From positions 1,612,001 to 1,676,000 of the forward strand of contig NZ_CP017718.1 of the NCBI RefSeq assembly GCF_001854405.1: a DNA stretch of 64,000 bases, in the 5' to 3' direction. Positions 41,980-50,705 of this stretch are shown here, piece by piece; the stretch's first letter is position 1, and every line of letters starts with the position of its first letter. Below the pieces are notes generated by a model. It searched no databases. It was not told where the DNA came from and was given only the letters and a program-made list of their open reading frames with translations. Origin of the DNA: Hyphomonas sp. Mor2 (GTDB taxonomy: Bacteria; Pseudomonadota; Alphaproteobacteria; Caulobacterales; Hyphomonadaceae). Both the position numbers and the translations under genes were made by a program.

Positions 41980-42774
41980 TTAGAAGGACTCTTCGTCAGC
42001 TTTTTTTTGCTTTCGCACCTTGTTTGCAAGATCGACGATGAAGTTCTCACATATATTGCGCTCTGTTTCGATGTCAGGATTTTGTCCGACTTTATCGGAA
42101 TGTTTTCTAAAATAGGCCAGGCAGATCTCATCGAACGCTTCATCGAGCATCTGGTCCAATCTACCCGCTCTAGAGAAACGCTTTTTAGCTTGCCTTATTT
42201 CTTCGCGGCCGATCTCTTTCTTGGTGAGTTTCTGCAACCTTGCGTATCCGTCGGTTTTCGTCGCCTTCTTGCCGTTTTCGTCTACAATGTGAGGCATCAA
42301 TTCCTCGATGAAATACAGACAGAATTGGCGAAGTTTGTATTGATCTGCTTGGGTAAATTCAGGTCGCTTTTTTCTCTTGTCTACTTTTGGCGAAAGCCTC
42401 GGCGGCCTGCCGCCGAGCTTTAGCGTTTGCAGGTCCTGCATCAGGTCTTGTAACAGTCTGCCGGCTTTCAAGCAGTCCAAACTTTGTTCTTTTCCGAAAT
42501 TTTCAAAAAGGTAGGTGTCGGCGATGTGAAAAACTCCGTCGAGCGCTGCGGTCAATTCGTCGTAGTTCTGGTCGTCGGAAGCTGTTCTATCGCGTTGGCT
42601 GAACACCGTTTCGTCCGGTGGTTTATCAAACTCCTTGAGCAACCATTCCTTTGTGCTTTGTTTTGCCCAACGATTGAAGCGAGTTTCGTTGGCACTGTCC
42701 TTCGTCACGTTGAAAGCCTCCGAATTCGATCGATTTTCATGCTGAATTTTGACTCGCGAATTCTGCCCAGTCAT
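41980..42774 (-). CDS. element protein of unknown function
   Basis: This 264-aa soluble, charged protein is mostly helical. The N-terminal third is Asn/Ser-rich and probably flexible. The middle has LKLGGRPPRLSPKVDKRKK and a region resembling replication or DNA-binding proteins (YKLRQFCLYFIEELMPHIVDE). It overlaps the end of the integrase gene by 38 nt, so both are likely co-transcribed. I do not recognise a family. Confidence 0.65.
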   Translation of the reverse strand: MTGQNSRVKIQHENRSNSEAFNVTKDSANETRFNRWAKQSTKEWLLKEFDKPPDETVFSQRDRTASDDQNYDELTAALDGVFHIADTYLFENFGKEQSLDCLKAGRLLQDLMQDLQTLKLGGRPPRLSPKVDKRKKRPEFTQADQYKLRQFCLYFIEELMPHIVDENGKKATKTDGYARLQKLTKKEIGREEIRQAKKRFSRAGRLDQMLDEAFDEICLAYFRKHSDKVGQNPDIETERNICENFIVDLANKVRKQKKADEESF

Positions 42775-43924
42775 CCATCAACGGCCTCCTACGCTCGAGC
42801 GCGTCGCCTCTGCGGTATGCACGTTCCACCGCATTCCCAACTTGGTGAGCCAGAGCCAGTTCAGCAACGTCGCGAGGATAGTCCGTTGATTCACCAGCCC
42901 AGTCACGAAACGAAGACCGGAAACCATGAATAGTTGCGACTTTGTCGCCAAGCATTCTCGTGATCAGGTTACGAAGCGCCGCTTCGCTGATCGGCTTTCT
43001 GGCTGGTGTGCCAGGAAAAACATACTCGCTTTGGCGCAACCCGGCTTGTAGTTTGGCGATCTCGACCGCGGGCTCGCTGAGCGGGATTCGATGCTCTCGG
43101 CCGGCTTTCATTCGGGATGCAGGGATCGCCCACATGCCCTGACCAAAGTCGAACTCTTCCCAGCGTGCTTCTCGAGCCTCACTAGACCTCGTAGCCGTCA
43201 GAATGAGAAATTGAAGGCACTTGGCACTGATCGCAGAGTTCGCCTCCAGGGCACCATAGAATTCGGGAACCTGTTCGAACGGCAATGCGGTATGGTGTCG
43301 GACTTGCTGTTTCTGGTTCGGCAGGATCGCAGCGAGGTGGCCGCGCCAGCGCGCGGGGTTCTCTCCTTCCCGGCGGCCTCTGACTTTGGCGGCATCGAGT
43401 ACACGTTCGAGCCGTCCTCTCAGTCGTTTGGCGGTCTCGCGTTTCGTGTTCCAAATAGGCTGCAGCACGCGCAGCACGTCATTCGTGTCGATCTCTTTGA
43501 CCGGCTTTGACCAGATGTTGGAAGCGTAGGTCGTCAATGTGTTTTCCCATTGCTGGCGATGCTTCGCGTTCTTGAAGTCGCCAAGGATCGTCTGCAAGAA
43601 CTCCTCGACGAACTCGCCAAATGGCTGCTGGCCTTCGCGCTCCAACTGCTCTTGTTTCCAGATGTTCCGCGGGTCACGAGGCGGGAGCTCGGAGAGATAG
43701 GAGCGTGCTTCATCTGCCCTGCGGCGCGCATCGAGCAGTGAAACGGTGGGATATGAACCCAGACCGAGTTCAGGACGCCTGTCCTGCCACCGATACAGGA
43801 AAAGCCATGACTTCGAACCACTTGGACGCACGTTCAAATAAAGTCCTCCGCCGTCTGCGTGGCGCCCTGGTTTGGTGATTGAGCTGACTTTTCTCGCATT
43901 CAGCTGATTTAGTGTGACCGGCAT
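42737..43924 (-). CDS. P4-type tyrosine integrase
   Basis: This 395-aa integrase has an N-terminal DUF4102-like arm-binding domain (LNQLNARKVSSITKPGRHADGGG), a SAM-like core-binding domain (about 95-180) and a catalytic domain. The active-site residues are visible: Arg in TATRSSEAR, Lys in SRMKAGREH, His-x2-Arg in HGFRSSFRDW, His in ALAHQVG and the nucleophile Tyr in ERAYRRG. P4-type enzymes usually integrate at tRNA 3' ends. A tRNA-Ser-like 3' end lies 150 nt upstream of its start. Confidence 0.95.
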   Translation of the reverse strand: MPVTLNQLNARKVSSITKPGRHADGGGLYLNVRPSGSKSWLFLYRWQDRRPELGLGSYPTVSLLDARRRADEARSYLSELPPRDPRNIWKQEQLEREGQQPFGEFVEEFLQTILGDFKNAKHRQQWENTLTTYASNIWSKPVKEIDTNDVLRVLQPIWNTKRETAKRLRGRLERVLDAAKVRGRREGENPARWRGHLAAILPNQKQQVRHHTALPFEQVPEFYGALEANSAISAKCLQFLILTATRSSEAREARWEEFDFGQGMWAIPASRMKAGREHRIPLSEPAVEIAKLQAGLRQSEYVFPGTPARKPISEAALRNLITRMLGDKVATIHGFRSSFRDWAGESTDYPRDVAELALAHQVGNAVERAYRRGDALERRRPLMDDWAEFASQNSA

Positions 43925-44073
43925 GACCTTTTCGCTTCTGTCCCCACCGCTATCCCCACCAGCTGAGTCGGTTTTCAGCGAACGCCGACGAACACCAGTG
44001 AAAATCAGCGGATAAAAACACCAATGATTTCAACTGGAAACAGTATATCAGCGAATGTGGGTGGACGTAAATC

Positions 44074-44090
44074 TGGCGGAGAGGAAGGGG
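44074..44090. other. possible attachment site like a tRNA-Ser 3' end
   Basis: Read on the minus strand, CCTTCCTCTCCGCCA has the form of a tRNA-Ser acceptor 3' strand followed by the encoded CCA. It stops abruptly, with no T-loop. A short 3'-end copy next to a P4-type integrase is what integration leaves. No partner copy was found at the other end of the element. Confidence 0.35.
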
Positions 44091-44121
44091 GTAAAAAAGT
44101 AACCTAAATTCAATGACTTCG

Positions 44122-44185
44122 GGTGTCTAACCACGAAATTCTATAGCATTGTATTTCAAACGTTTTCTATCACTGGTGTCTAACC
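44122..44185. repeat. two 11-bp direct repeats beside the element
   Basis: GGTGTCTAACC occurs at 44122-44132 and 44175-44185, 53 bp apart (about five helical turns), just beyond the end of the PepSY gene. They could be protein-binding sites or integrase arm sites. Nothing else is recognised in the 283-nt spacer 43925-44207. Confidence 0.5.
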
Positions 44186-44207
44186 TCCGACCCACACTCG
44201 CTCGATA

Positions 44208-44939
44208 CTAAGCTCGAGATTTATCTGCGCGTCGTCTACTGGAGATGAGCCAAGTTCTCCGCATTTTTATCATTAATAGAATGAGACCTGAAAGCGCCAC
44301 AAAAACCGCTGCCCCTGACGCGGTAATTAGCAACGGGTGATTGTGATCGTGACCGTCGTCATAGTCCATGACATGCAGCTTCCAGAAGAAGTCGTAAAAG
44401 CGCCAGGTCGACGATCGTCGCGCCGTCACTTCGGCAGACTGAGGGTCGATGTAGAGGGTTGTGGCATCGCCATCGTCGAACTGAATTCGCCAGACAGGAC
44501 CGGGGCGCCCATACTCTGAAGGCGGAGAGGCGACGAATTCGAGCGAGCTCACAGTTCCTTTTCCTGAATAGTCGGCCTCGGCGATCTCCCGGGCCAATGC
44601 CTCGCTTAGCGGATCTAGTCGCTCTCCCGACCGCGCATCTACAATTAAGTTAGCGCCGGAGGGATCTTGAATTCGCCAAACGGGTTTATCCAAGACTTGT
44701 CCGAGTGTGGCGGACGAAATCGCATCAATCTTCAGCAATTCTGTTGCGTAATTCAAAGACAAGATATCCGTAGTGTCTATCTCAGAAGGCCCTTTTGGGG
44801 ATATCTTGTGCTCACCACGAACCGTCTCGATCGGGATTGCACTCATCACCAAACCGCCCGCAATCCAGAGCATAATTTGAATGCCGACTATGAGTGCGAT
44901 CCATTTGTGAATTCGCACGGTCCACTTCAGGGTCGTCAT
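44208..44939 (-). CDS. PepSY-domain membrane protein
   Basis: This 243-aa protein has an N-terminal TM helix (IHKWIALIVGIQIMLWIAGGLVM), PepSY repeats (VWRIQDPSGANLIVDARSGERL; WRIQFDDGDATTLYIDPQSAEV), the WRFYDFFWKLHVMDY segment and a C-terminal TM helix after the His-rich HDHNH. It probably sits in the inner membrane with its domain in the periplasm. The Asp/His loop DYDDGHDHNH before the last TM is a possible metal site. It follows the GDT1-like gene by 18 nt. It is paralogous to the protein at 38230-38940. Confidence 0.82.
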   Translation of the reverse strand: MTTLKWTVRIHKWIALIVGIQIMLWIAGGLVMSAIPIETVRGEHKISPKGPSEIDTTDILSLNYATELLKIDAISSATLGQVLDKPVWRIQDPSGANLIVDARSGERLDPLSEALAREIAEADYSGKGTVSSLEFVASPPSEYGRPGPVWRIQFDDGDATTLYIDPQSAEVTARRSSTWRFYDFFWKLHVMDYDDGHDHNHPLLITASGAAVFVALSGLILLMIKMRRTWLISSRRRADKSRA

Positions 44940-44957
44940 TATATGTCACTCCAAGTC

Positions 44958-45239
44958 TTAAGCGGCACGAAAGTGACCTAACACTAAGAACAGTCCGATG
45001 CCGATAAAACCGAGACCGGCGAAGAGTTTCAAAGGTAGGACAGACAGCCATCGCTCAGCAGCGCTACCGAGCAAAACGGCGATCGCAGAAGAGAGTATGA
45101 GCGCGCCAGATGCGGCTGCAAAAATGAGCCATTTATTTTGCCGGTCGTCCGAAGCAAAGAGTACGGTCGCAAGTTGCGTTTTATCGCCGAGTTCCGCGAG
45201 AAACACAGACAGAAAAACGGTCAGAAAAGTTGTAAGCAT
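44958..45239 (-). CDS. GDT1/TMEM165 (UPF0016) family cation transporter, half-size
   Basis: This 93-aa membrane protein has three TM helices and the family signature ELGDKTQLAT near residues 16-25. Members move Mn2+ or Ca2+ out of the cytoplasm. Half-size proteins have one copy of the motif and work as dimers, often from two paired genes; only one is seen here. A terminator separates it from the copper operon upstream, so it probably has its own promoter. Confidence 0.85.
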   Translation of the reverse strand: MLTTFLTVFLSVFLAELGDKTQLATVLFASDDRQNKWLIFAAASGALILSSAIAVLLGSAAERWLSVLPLKLFAGLGFIGIGLFLVLGHFRAA

Positions 45240-45250
45240 GATGTGTTTTG

Positions 45251-45278
45251 AAAATCGCCGGAGCGTGGAACTCCGGCG
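45251..45278 (-). terminator. rho-independent terminator of cus operon
   Basis: An 8-bp perfect stem (CGCCGGAG/CTCCGGCG) with a 7-nt loop is followed on the minus strand by ATTTTC. It lies just after the CusF-like gene stop. Confidence 0.75.
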
Positions 45279-45285
45279 CTCGTTC

Positions 45286-45738
45286 TTAGTGGTCCATCAT
45301 TCCATCAAGGCAATCGGCGCCGTCCGTACCTGTATTGCAGATTGACATAATACGATAGGATCCGTCGCGTCCTTGTTTCACCATAAAGGCCACTTCATCA
45401 CCGTCTGAGAATTCAGACAGGTCGACGTCGCCCATGATGTCAAAACCCATCGTCATCGCGCCCATATCTATCCCACCTTCAAATGGACCATGATCGATGG
45501 TCAGAAAGTTTCCTTGTGCGCCGACTGAACGAATGGTGCCTGTCGCGTGTCCGATGCCGTCCATCTTTTCGTCCATATCGTGGTCAGCGTGATTGTCATG
45601 TTCAATGCCTGAGTCGTCTGACATCATTGAACTCGCGGTGCTTTCTGGCGTCGATGCAGGCTCAGGTTGCTCGGCACCGCCACAAGCGGTCAGACCGAGT
45701 ACCAGTAAGCTCGCTGCAACTAGATTGAGGGTTTTCAT
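45286..45738 (-). CDS. CusF-like periplasmic copper-binding lipoprotein
   Basis: This 150-aa lipoprotein (lipobox LTAC, Cys19) has an Asp/His/Met-rich linker (about 43-62) followed by a CusF domain: GHATGTIRSVGAQGNFLTIDHGP, MGAMTMGF and DGDEVAFMVKQG. In E. coli CusF the Cu(I) ligands are H36, M47 and M49 with W44 capping the ion. Here the His and the M-T-M pair are kept, but Met replaces the Trp. It probably passes copper or silver to the CusCBA pump. Its start overlaps the CusA stop by ATGA. Confidence 0.88.
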   Translation of the reverse strand: MKTLNLVAASLLVLGLTACGGAEQPEPASTPESTASSMMSDDSGIEHDNHADHDMDEKMDGIGHATGTIRSVGAQGNFLTIDHGPFEGGIDMGAMTMGFDIMGDVDLSEFSDGDEVAFMVKQGRDGSYRIMSICNTGTDGADCLDGMMDH

Positions 45739-48700
45739 ACCGTTTCTCCATTTGGTTCGGGTAAGTTGGGATTGGTTTTTGGTTCAACTGAGTTTGAATG
45801 CTTCGAAAGCTGCCAGCTGGTTCGAATGTAGTAGATGGCAGGGATCACGATGAGAGTGAGCAAAAGTGTGGATGTCATTCCGCCGATCATCGGCAGAGCA
45901 ATCCGACGCATCACATCTGAGCCAAGTCCATCGGTTAAGAAAATAGGGGCCAGCCCAGCGAAGATCGTCGTTACGGTCATCAGCTTTGGACGTACACGCA
46001 TAGCGGCACCTTTACTGATAGCGGTGAACAACTCCTGCTTCGTGCTTGGCTTTGCTTTTCTGACTTCTCCGTCAATGTAGAGCAACATGATCACGGCGGT
46101 TTCGACCGCGATTCCGCCCAGAGCGATAAATCCAACTGCGACAGCAACAGATAAATTGTAGCCTGCGAGCCAAACGGCCCATAGCCCACCAATAAGCCCA
46201 AACGGGAGGCTGGCCATAATGATCAACGTTCTGTCCAGTCGAGCGAAATGCATCATGAGAAGCAAGAATATTAAGGCGACTGCCGCAGGAATTGCGATTT
46301 GCAACCTGGCGCTAGCTTCTTCCAATTGCTCATATTGGCCAGCAAACTCTACAGCGTAACCGGGTGGCAACTCGACGCCATTGGCAACAGCTGCGCGCGC
46401 ATCAGCGACGTAGCTGCCCATGTCGCGACCTTCGATATCAACGAACACCCAACCGGTTAGCCGCGCATTTTCGGACCTAATCATGGGAGGTCCTTCAGTG
46501 TAGCGAATGTCCGCGAGTTCACCGAGAGGGATATGCGCACCTGTGGGAGTCGGAACAAGAATATCTTCGAGATCTGAAGAGCTCTCGCGGAATGGTCGAT
46601 CGTAGCGAAGCATTATGTCGTAACGTTCGCGTCCCTCAACAGACTGAGATAAGCGCATACCGCCCAATGCCGTTTGAACCACGGCTTGAAACACGCCCAT
46701 ATCAATGTTTCGCCGAGCGAGTTCAGTCCGATCTGGGAGGATCTCGAGATACTTTCCGCCTAATACTCGATCGGCGAATGCGGATCGTGTTCCAGGGATG
46801 TCCGCGACTACATTCTCAACCTCGCGAGCGATGCTCTCAATCTCGACTAAGCTGTCGCCGGTCACTTTGATACCGATCGGCGTTCGCACTCCGGTTGAAA
46901 CCATATCCATCCGGATTTTGATCGGATAGCCCCAAGAATTTACCAAGCCGGGCATTTGGAGGCGTTCATCCAACTCGGATATGACATCGTCGATTGTCAC
47001 GCCAGCGCGCCACTCTTCTTTCGGCTTTAATCTGATCCACGTCTCTATCATTGTGAGCGGCGCGGGATCGGTTGCCGTATCGGCCCGACCTGCTTTTCCA
47101 AATACGCTCTCCACTTCGGGTACGGTCATCATAACCCGATTGGTCTGACCCAAAATCTCCCGCATCTTAGTCGAAGAAACGCCCGGAAGCGTTGTCGGCA
47201 TGTATAGAAGCTCACCTTCGTAAAGCGCCGGCATAAACTCTGATCCAATGCGCTGGATCGGCACGATGACACTCGCGGTTAAGGCGATAGCGAGTGCGAC
47301 GGTGAGCCATTTGAAGCGCAATGCGAGGTGTAAGATCGGTTTATAGAGCCACACAAGAAATGCGTTCAAGGGATTGGCCTCTTCGCGTCGGAATTTGCCT
47401 CGCATCAGATACAGCATCAGCACTGGAACGAGCGTAACCGATAGGATTGCAGCAAACGCCATCGCATAAGTCTTGGTGAATGCGAGCGGGCTGAACAAAC
47501 GATAGCTTTCACCGGTCAGCGCGAATACGGGTAAGAAAGAAACAGTTATGATCAAGAGCGAGAAAAAGATACCGGGTCCGACCTCTTGTGCAGCTTCCAA
47601 CAGCGCAACACGGCGTTCCTTACTGTTCGGAGTATGGTCATACTCAGATAGTTTTCGGCTGGCATTCTCGACCAACACAATAGACGCATCGACCATCGCG
47701 CCGATGGCGATCGCGATACCCCCAAGCGACATGATATTGGCCGTGACACCCTGAAAAGACATGATCGTGAATGCGCCGAGCACGCCGAGAGGGAGGGTTA
47801 TGATCGCGACCAGCGATGACCTAACATGGAGAAGGAAAATCAGGATCACCAAAGCGACGGCGATACCTTCTTCGACCAGTTTGTGTTGCAGGTACTTAAC
47901 CGAGCCTTCGATGAGTGGCGCGCGATCGTAAACGGTTACAATCTCAACTCCATCCGGAAGCCCGCGCTGCAGTTGTGCAAGTTTGGATTTTACGCGATCA
48001 ATGACTTGAAGCGCGTTCTCCCCATCGCGCATAATTACAATACCCGCGACGGTCTCGCCTTCACCATTTAGCTCCACCATGCCACGTCTAAGCGCGGGAC
48101 CTTCGACAATTCGAGCGACGTCGCGCAACAAGACTGGGGTTCCATCTGAGGCGTAGACCACAACCTCTTCGAGATCGGAGCGTTCGTCGACATAGCCGGA
48201 GGAGCGAATAACAAATTCACTCTCTGCCTGCTCTATCACTCGGCCGCCAACTTCACTCGAAGCCGCGCGCACAGCATCACGAATACGCTTGATGGAGATG
48301 TCAAAGCTGCGAAGGCGGTTGGGATCGATGAATATTTGGTACTCACGAACAAACCCGCCGACCGAAGCCACTTCTGCAACACCGTCGACGCCAGCAAGTT
48401 CTAAAGATAGAAACCAGTCTTGAAGCGAACGCAATTCAGCGAGGTCGGTGTTACCGGTCTTATCAACCAGAGCATACTGATAAACCCAACCAACGCCGGT
48501 TGCATCAGGTCCGATTTGTGGCACAGCGCCTTCGGGGAGTTCTGAGCCCAGCCGGGACAAAGCTTCCAGGACACGCGAGCGAGCCCAGTATAGGTCCACA
48601 TCATCTTCGAAAATTACATAGACAAAACTCGTCCCGAACATGGATGAGCCGCGCACATCTTTCGTACGCGGCAAACCCAGCAGATTGGTAGAAAGAGGGT

Positions 48701-48953
48701 AGGTCACAAGATCTTCGACGATTTGCGGACTTTGTCCTGGAAAATCCGTGCGAATGATCACCTGTGTGTCGGTTAGATCTGGGACAGCATCTAACGGGGT
48801 CCGGTCGATCGCGAGCCACCCCGAGACTGCGAGTGCCGCAGCAAGGACCAAGACAATTAATTGGTTCGACATTGACCAACCAATAAGCTTCGCCACCCAC
48901 GACTTGGACGGGTCTTGTCCCGCGATTTCAGATTTGGAAGATTCAGTCATCAT
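45735..48953 (-). CDS. cusA: CusA-type heavy-metal RND efflux pump
   Basis: This 1072-aa inner-membrane RND pump has twelve TM helices and two large periplasmic loops. The TM4 motif is GAMVDASIVLVENASRKL, the copper/silver form with its proton-relay Asp. The periplasmic Met sites known from CusA appear as LLYMPTTLPGVS, DPAPLTMIETW and IRMDMVSTGVRTPIGIKV. It should export Cu(I) or Ag(I) through CusB and CusC. The ATG at 48953 follows AGGTGG; a GTG at 48962, directly after the CusB stop, is also possible. Confidence 0.92.
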   Translation of the reverse strand: MMTESSKSEIAGQDPSKSWVAKLIGWSMSNQLIVLVLAAALAVSGWLAIDRTPLDAVPDLTDTQVIIRTDFPGQSPQIVEDLVTYPLSTNLLGLPRTKDVRGSSMFGTSFVYVIFEDDVDLYWARSRVLEALSRLGSELPEGAVPQIGPDATGVGWVYQYALVDKTGNTDLAELRSLQDWFLSLELAGVDGVAEVASVGGFVREYQIFIDPNRLRSFDISIKRIRDAVRAASSEVGGRVIEQAESEFVIRSSGYVDERSDLEEVVVYASDGTPVLLRDVARIVEGPALRRGMVELNGEGETVAGIVIMRDGENALQVIDRVKSKLAQLQRGLPDGVEIVTVYDRAPLIEGSVKYLQHKLVEEGIAVALVILIFLLHVRSSLVAIITLPLGVLGAFTIMSFQGVTANIMSLGGIAIAIGAMVDASIVLVENASRKLSEYDHTPNSKERRVALLEAAQEVGPGIFFSLLIITVSFLPVFALTGESYRLFSPLAFTKTYAMAFAAILSVTLVPVLMLYLMRGKFRREEANPLNAFLVWLYKPILHLALRFKWLTVALAIALTASVIVPIQRIGSEFMPALYEGELLYMPTTLPGVSSTKMREILGQTNRVMMTVPEVESVFGKAGRADTATDPAPLTMIETWIRLKPKEEWRAGVTIDDVISELDERLQMPGLVNSWGYPIKIRMDMVSTGVRTPIGIKVTGDSLVEIESIAREVENVVADIPGTRSAFADRVLGGKYLEILPDRTELARRNIDMGVFQAVVQTALGGMRLSQSVEGRERYDIMLRYDRPFRESSSDLEDILVPTPTGAHIPLGELADIRYTEGPPMIRSENARLTGWVFVDIEGRDMGSYVADARAAVANGVELPPGYAVEFAGQYEQLEEASARLQIAIPAAVALIFLLLMMHFARLDRTLIIMASLPFGLIGGLWAVWLAGYNLSVAVAVGFIALGGIAVETAVIMLLYIDGEVRKAKPSTKQELFTAISKGAAMRVRPKLMTVTTIFAGLAPIFLTDGLGSDVMRRIALPMIGGMTSTLLLTLIVIPAIYYIRTSWQLSKHSNSVEPKTNPNLPEPNGETV

Positions 48954-48962
48954 CGCCGCCAC

Positions 48963-50705
48963 CTATCGCCGATGGCCGGCATGAGGGTCGATAGGAAGGC
49001 TATCGCTCGCCCTCGTTTCAATACCAGCCATCGGGTCAGGCCAGACAACGCCCTCGGCATCGCGTTCACTGTATGGATTCCGGGGAGCCGTGCCTTCTTG
49101 AATCCAAAGTCTTCCAGTCTCAGCTTCGCGGAATATGGCCAGACCTGCGTCGCGGTAATGCACCGGTGCTCCCTCGAGAAGCCAAGGTTCGAGCGCGTTT
49201 ACCAGGCGATCAAGTTCGGTCGCCAATGCTTCACCCTCCCGCGCAGTCTTGGCGGCTCGTAGAGCAGCTTCGCTCTCTTCCAGAATGCCAACGAGCTTCG
49301 TGTTCGCAAAGCGAACTCGCAGCGTTTCACCGAGCCCCAGGGCGGGGTCAACAAAGTACGGATCAATACGGTAGCCGTCGGTAACTGCCTCGTGAAAGTA
49401 AAGCGCCATGTCGGTGAAATGATCGATCTGCGCGAGTGTGGTAGCGTCTACGGGTAGGTCGGAAAGAGCCGTATCTGGCCCGGCGACAATAGCGGGAGGC
49501 GCTTGCAGCTTTGAGAAACCTTCGCGAAGATTTACTTCGCTATCGAGCATGAACTGCCCACTCACAACCACTTGTTCGCCGGGTGTGAGCCCAGCGGTGA
49601 TTTCGGTAAACCCATTCGCGTTCACGCCGGTTCGAACGGCGCGCCCGGCGAAGCGACCATCCCCGAGCGCTATAATTACATGAGCGCCGCGACTGTCGCG
49701 CAACAATGCTTCTGTTGGAACTGAAAGCCTGGCTTCGACGCCGAGGTCCATTTCGATATCTGCATAAGCGCCGGGCCGGAGATAACCAGCTGCATTGTCG
49801 ACTTCAATTCTAACTTGAGCGGTGCGTGTCTTGGGATCAATCGTGGGATAGATGTAATCCACCGTTCCTACTGCCGGAGCGCTTGGAGCGCTCGGGAAGT
49901 TGAGCCTGACCGGAAGGCCAGTATCTATCAGCGGTAGATCCGTTTCTGGGATCGATGCCATAACCCAGACCCCGGAATAGGATTGCAAGCGGAGTATTGG
50001 CGTGCCCGGCTTAACGTAATCGCCTTCGCGAACTTGAAGGTCCGCGACAGTTCCACCCGCTTCGGCATAAACGGGAACGCGTTCGATTACTTCTCTATTT
50101 TGAGTCAGTCGATCGATGGCCGCATTTTGCATTCCGAGCGAGCGAAGTCGTTGCCTGACAGCGGCGATCCGATTTGAATTCCCGATTGCTAGCGAGTTCA
50201 GGTAGTCCTTTTGCGCCGCGATTAAATCTGGGCTGTAAACCCGATACAGTAGAGCGCCTGGACGCACGGTATCGCCCTCCGCGCGAATGGTAAGATTTTC
50301 GATCCAGCCTTCGAGGCGCGAAGCGGCAACATTCTCTAGGCGTTCATTGGTTTCAACGACACCAAAGGCCCTTAGGGTTTCGCTGAACTCAGTCACTTCA
50401 GCTGATTGAGTTCGTACGCCCATTGTCTGGATCATTTCAGGTGCGACAGCGATTGAGCCATCGCCTTGCGCGCCATCGCTTCCCCCTGAGGCGGGGACGA
50501 GGTCCATTCCGCAGATTGGGCAAGTCCCGTTGGGATCTGTCGAAATGTAATGTGGATGCATTGGGCAGGTAAATTGCGTTGCTTCTAGAGCCGATGCCGA
50601 TTGGGCAGAGGCCTCGCCAATCGCGCTTCGGGTTGGCGTATCGGAATCGCACGCTGAGAGGAGGGCCGCGGCTGCAGCTGATAGGAGGAAAAGTGCTTGT
50701 CTCAT
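48963..50705 (-). CDS. cusB: CusB-type periplasmic adaptor with heavy-metal-binding domain
   Basis: This 580-aa membrane-fusion protein is a lipoprotein (lipobox LSAC, Cys19). A heavy-metal-binding domain follows (TCPMHPHYISTDPNGTCPIC then GMDLVP), then barrel-sandwich, beta-barrel and membrane-proximal domains (EGWIENLTIRAEGDTVRPG; AGGTVADLQVREGDYVKPGT). The last 170 residues form a helical extension with DHFTDMALYFHEAVTDGYRI, not present in E. coli CusB, and the protein ends in HAGHRR. It overlaps the CusC stop by ATGA. It bridges the pump and the outer-membrane channel. Confidence 0.9.
   Translation of the reverse strand: MRQALFLLSAAAAALLSACDSDTPTRSAIGEASAQSASALEATQFTCPMHPHYISTDPNGTCPICGMDLVPASGGSDGAQGDGSIAVAPEMIQTMGVRTQSAEVTEFSETLRAFGVVETNERLENVAASRLEGWIENLTIRAEGDTVRPGALLYRVYSPDLIAAQKDYLNSLAIGNSNRIAAVRQRLRSLGMQNAAIDRLTQNREVIERVPVYAEAGGTVADLQVREGDYVKPGTPILRLQSYSGVWVMASIPETDLPLIDTGLPVRLNFPSAPSAPAVGTVDYIYPTIDPKTRTAQVRIEVDNAAGYLRPGAYADIEMDLGVEARLSVPTEALLRDSRGAHVIIALGDGRFAGRAVRTGVNANGFTEITAGLTPGEQVVVSGQFMLDSEVNLREGFSKLQAPPAIVAGPDTALSDLPVDATTLAQIDHFTDMALYFHEAVTDGYRIDPYFVDPALGLGETLRVRFANTKLVGILEESEAALRAAKTAREGEALATELDRLVNALEPWLLEGAPVHYRDAGLAIFREAETGRLWIQEGTAPRNPYSERDAEGVVWPDPMAGIETRASDSLPIDPHAGHRR

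Larger units (their letters stand above)
39242..44090. mobile_element. compact integrative element (P4-type integrase plus SF3 helicase)
   Basis: All six genes lie on the minus strand: integrase, an unknown protein, AlpA-like regulator, a small protein, SF3/D5 helicase and a zinc-ribbon protein. Most junctions overlap. No capsid, portal, tail or conjugation gene is present, so it resembles a minimal phage satellite or a replicating integrative element. The right limit is set at a tRNA-Ser-like 3' end (44074-44090); the left limit is the last element-type gene, since no matching repeat was found. Confidence 0.7.

Noticed and set aside
12325-44087. A 14-bp direct match TGGCGGAGAGGAAG at 12325 and 44074 as ends of a 32-kb island.
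   Set aside because: The 12325 copy is part of a rho-independent terminator stem and loop, which explains it without integration; the match ends after 14 bases on both sides.
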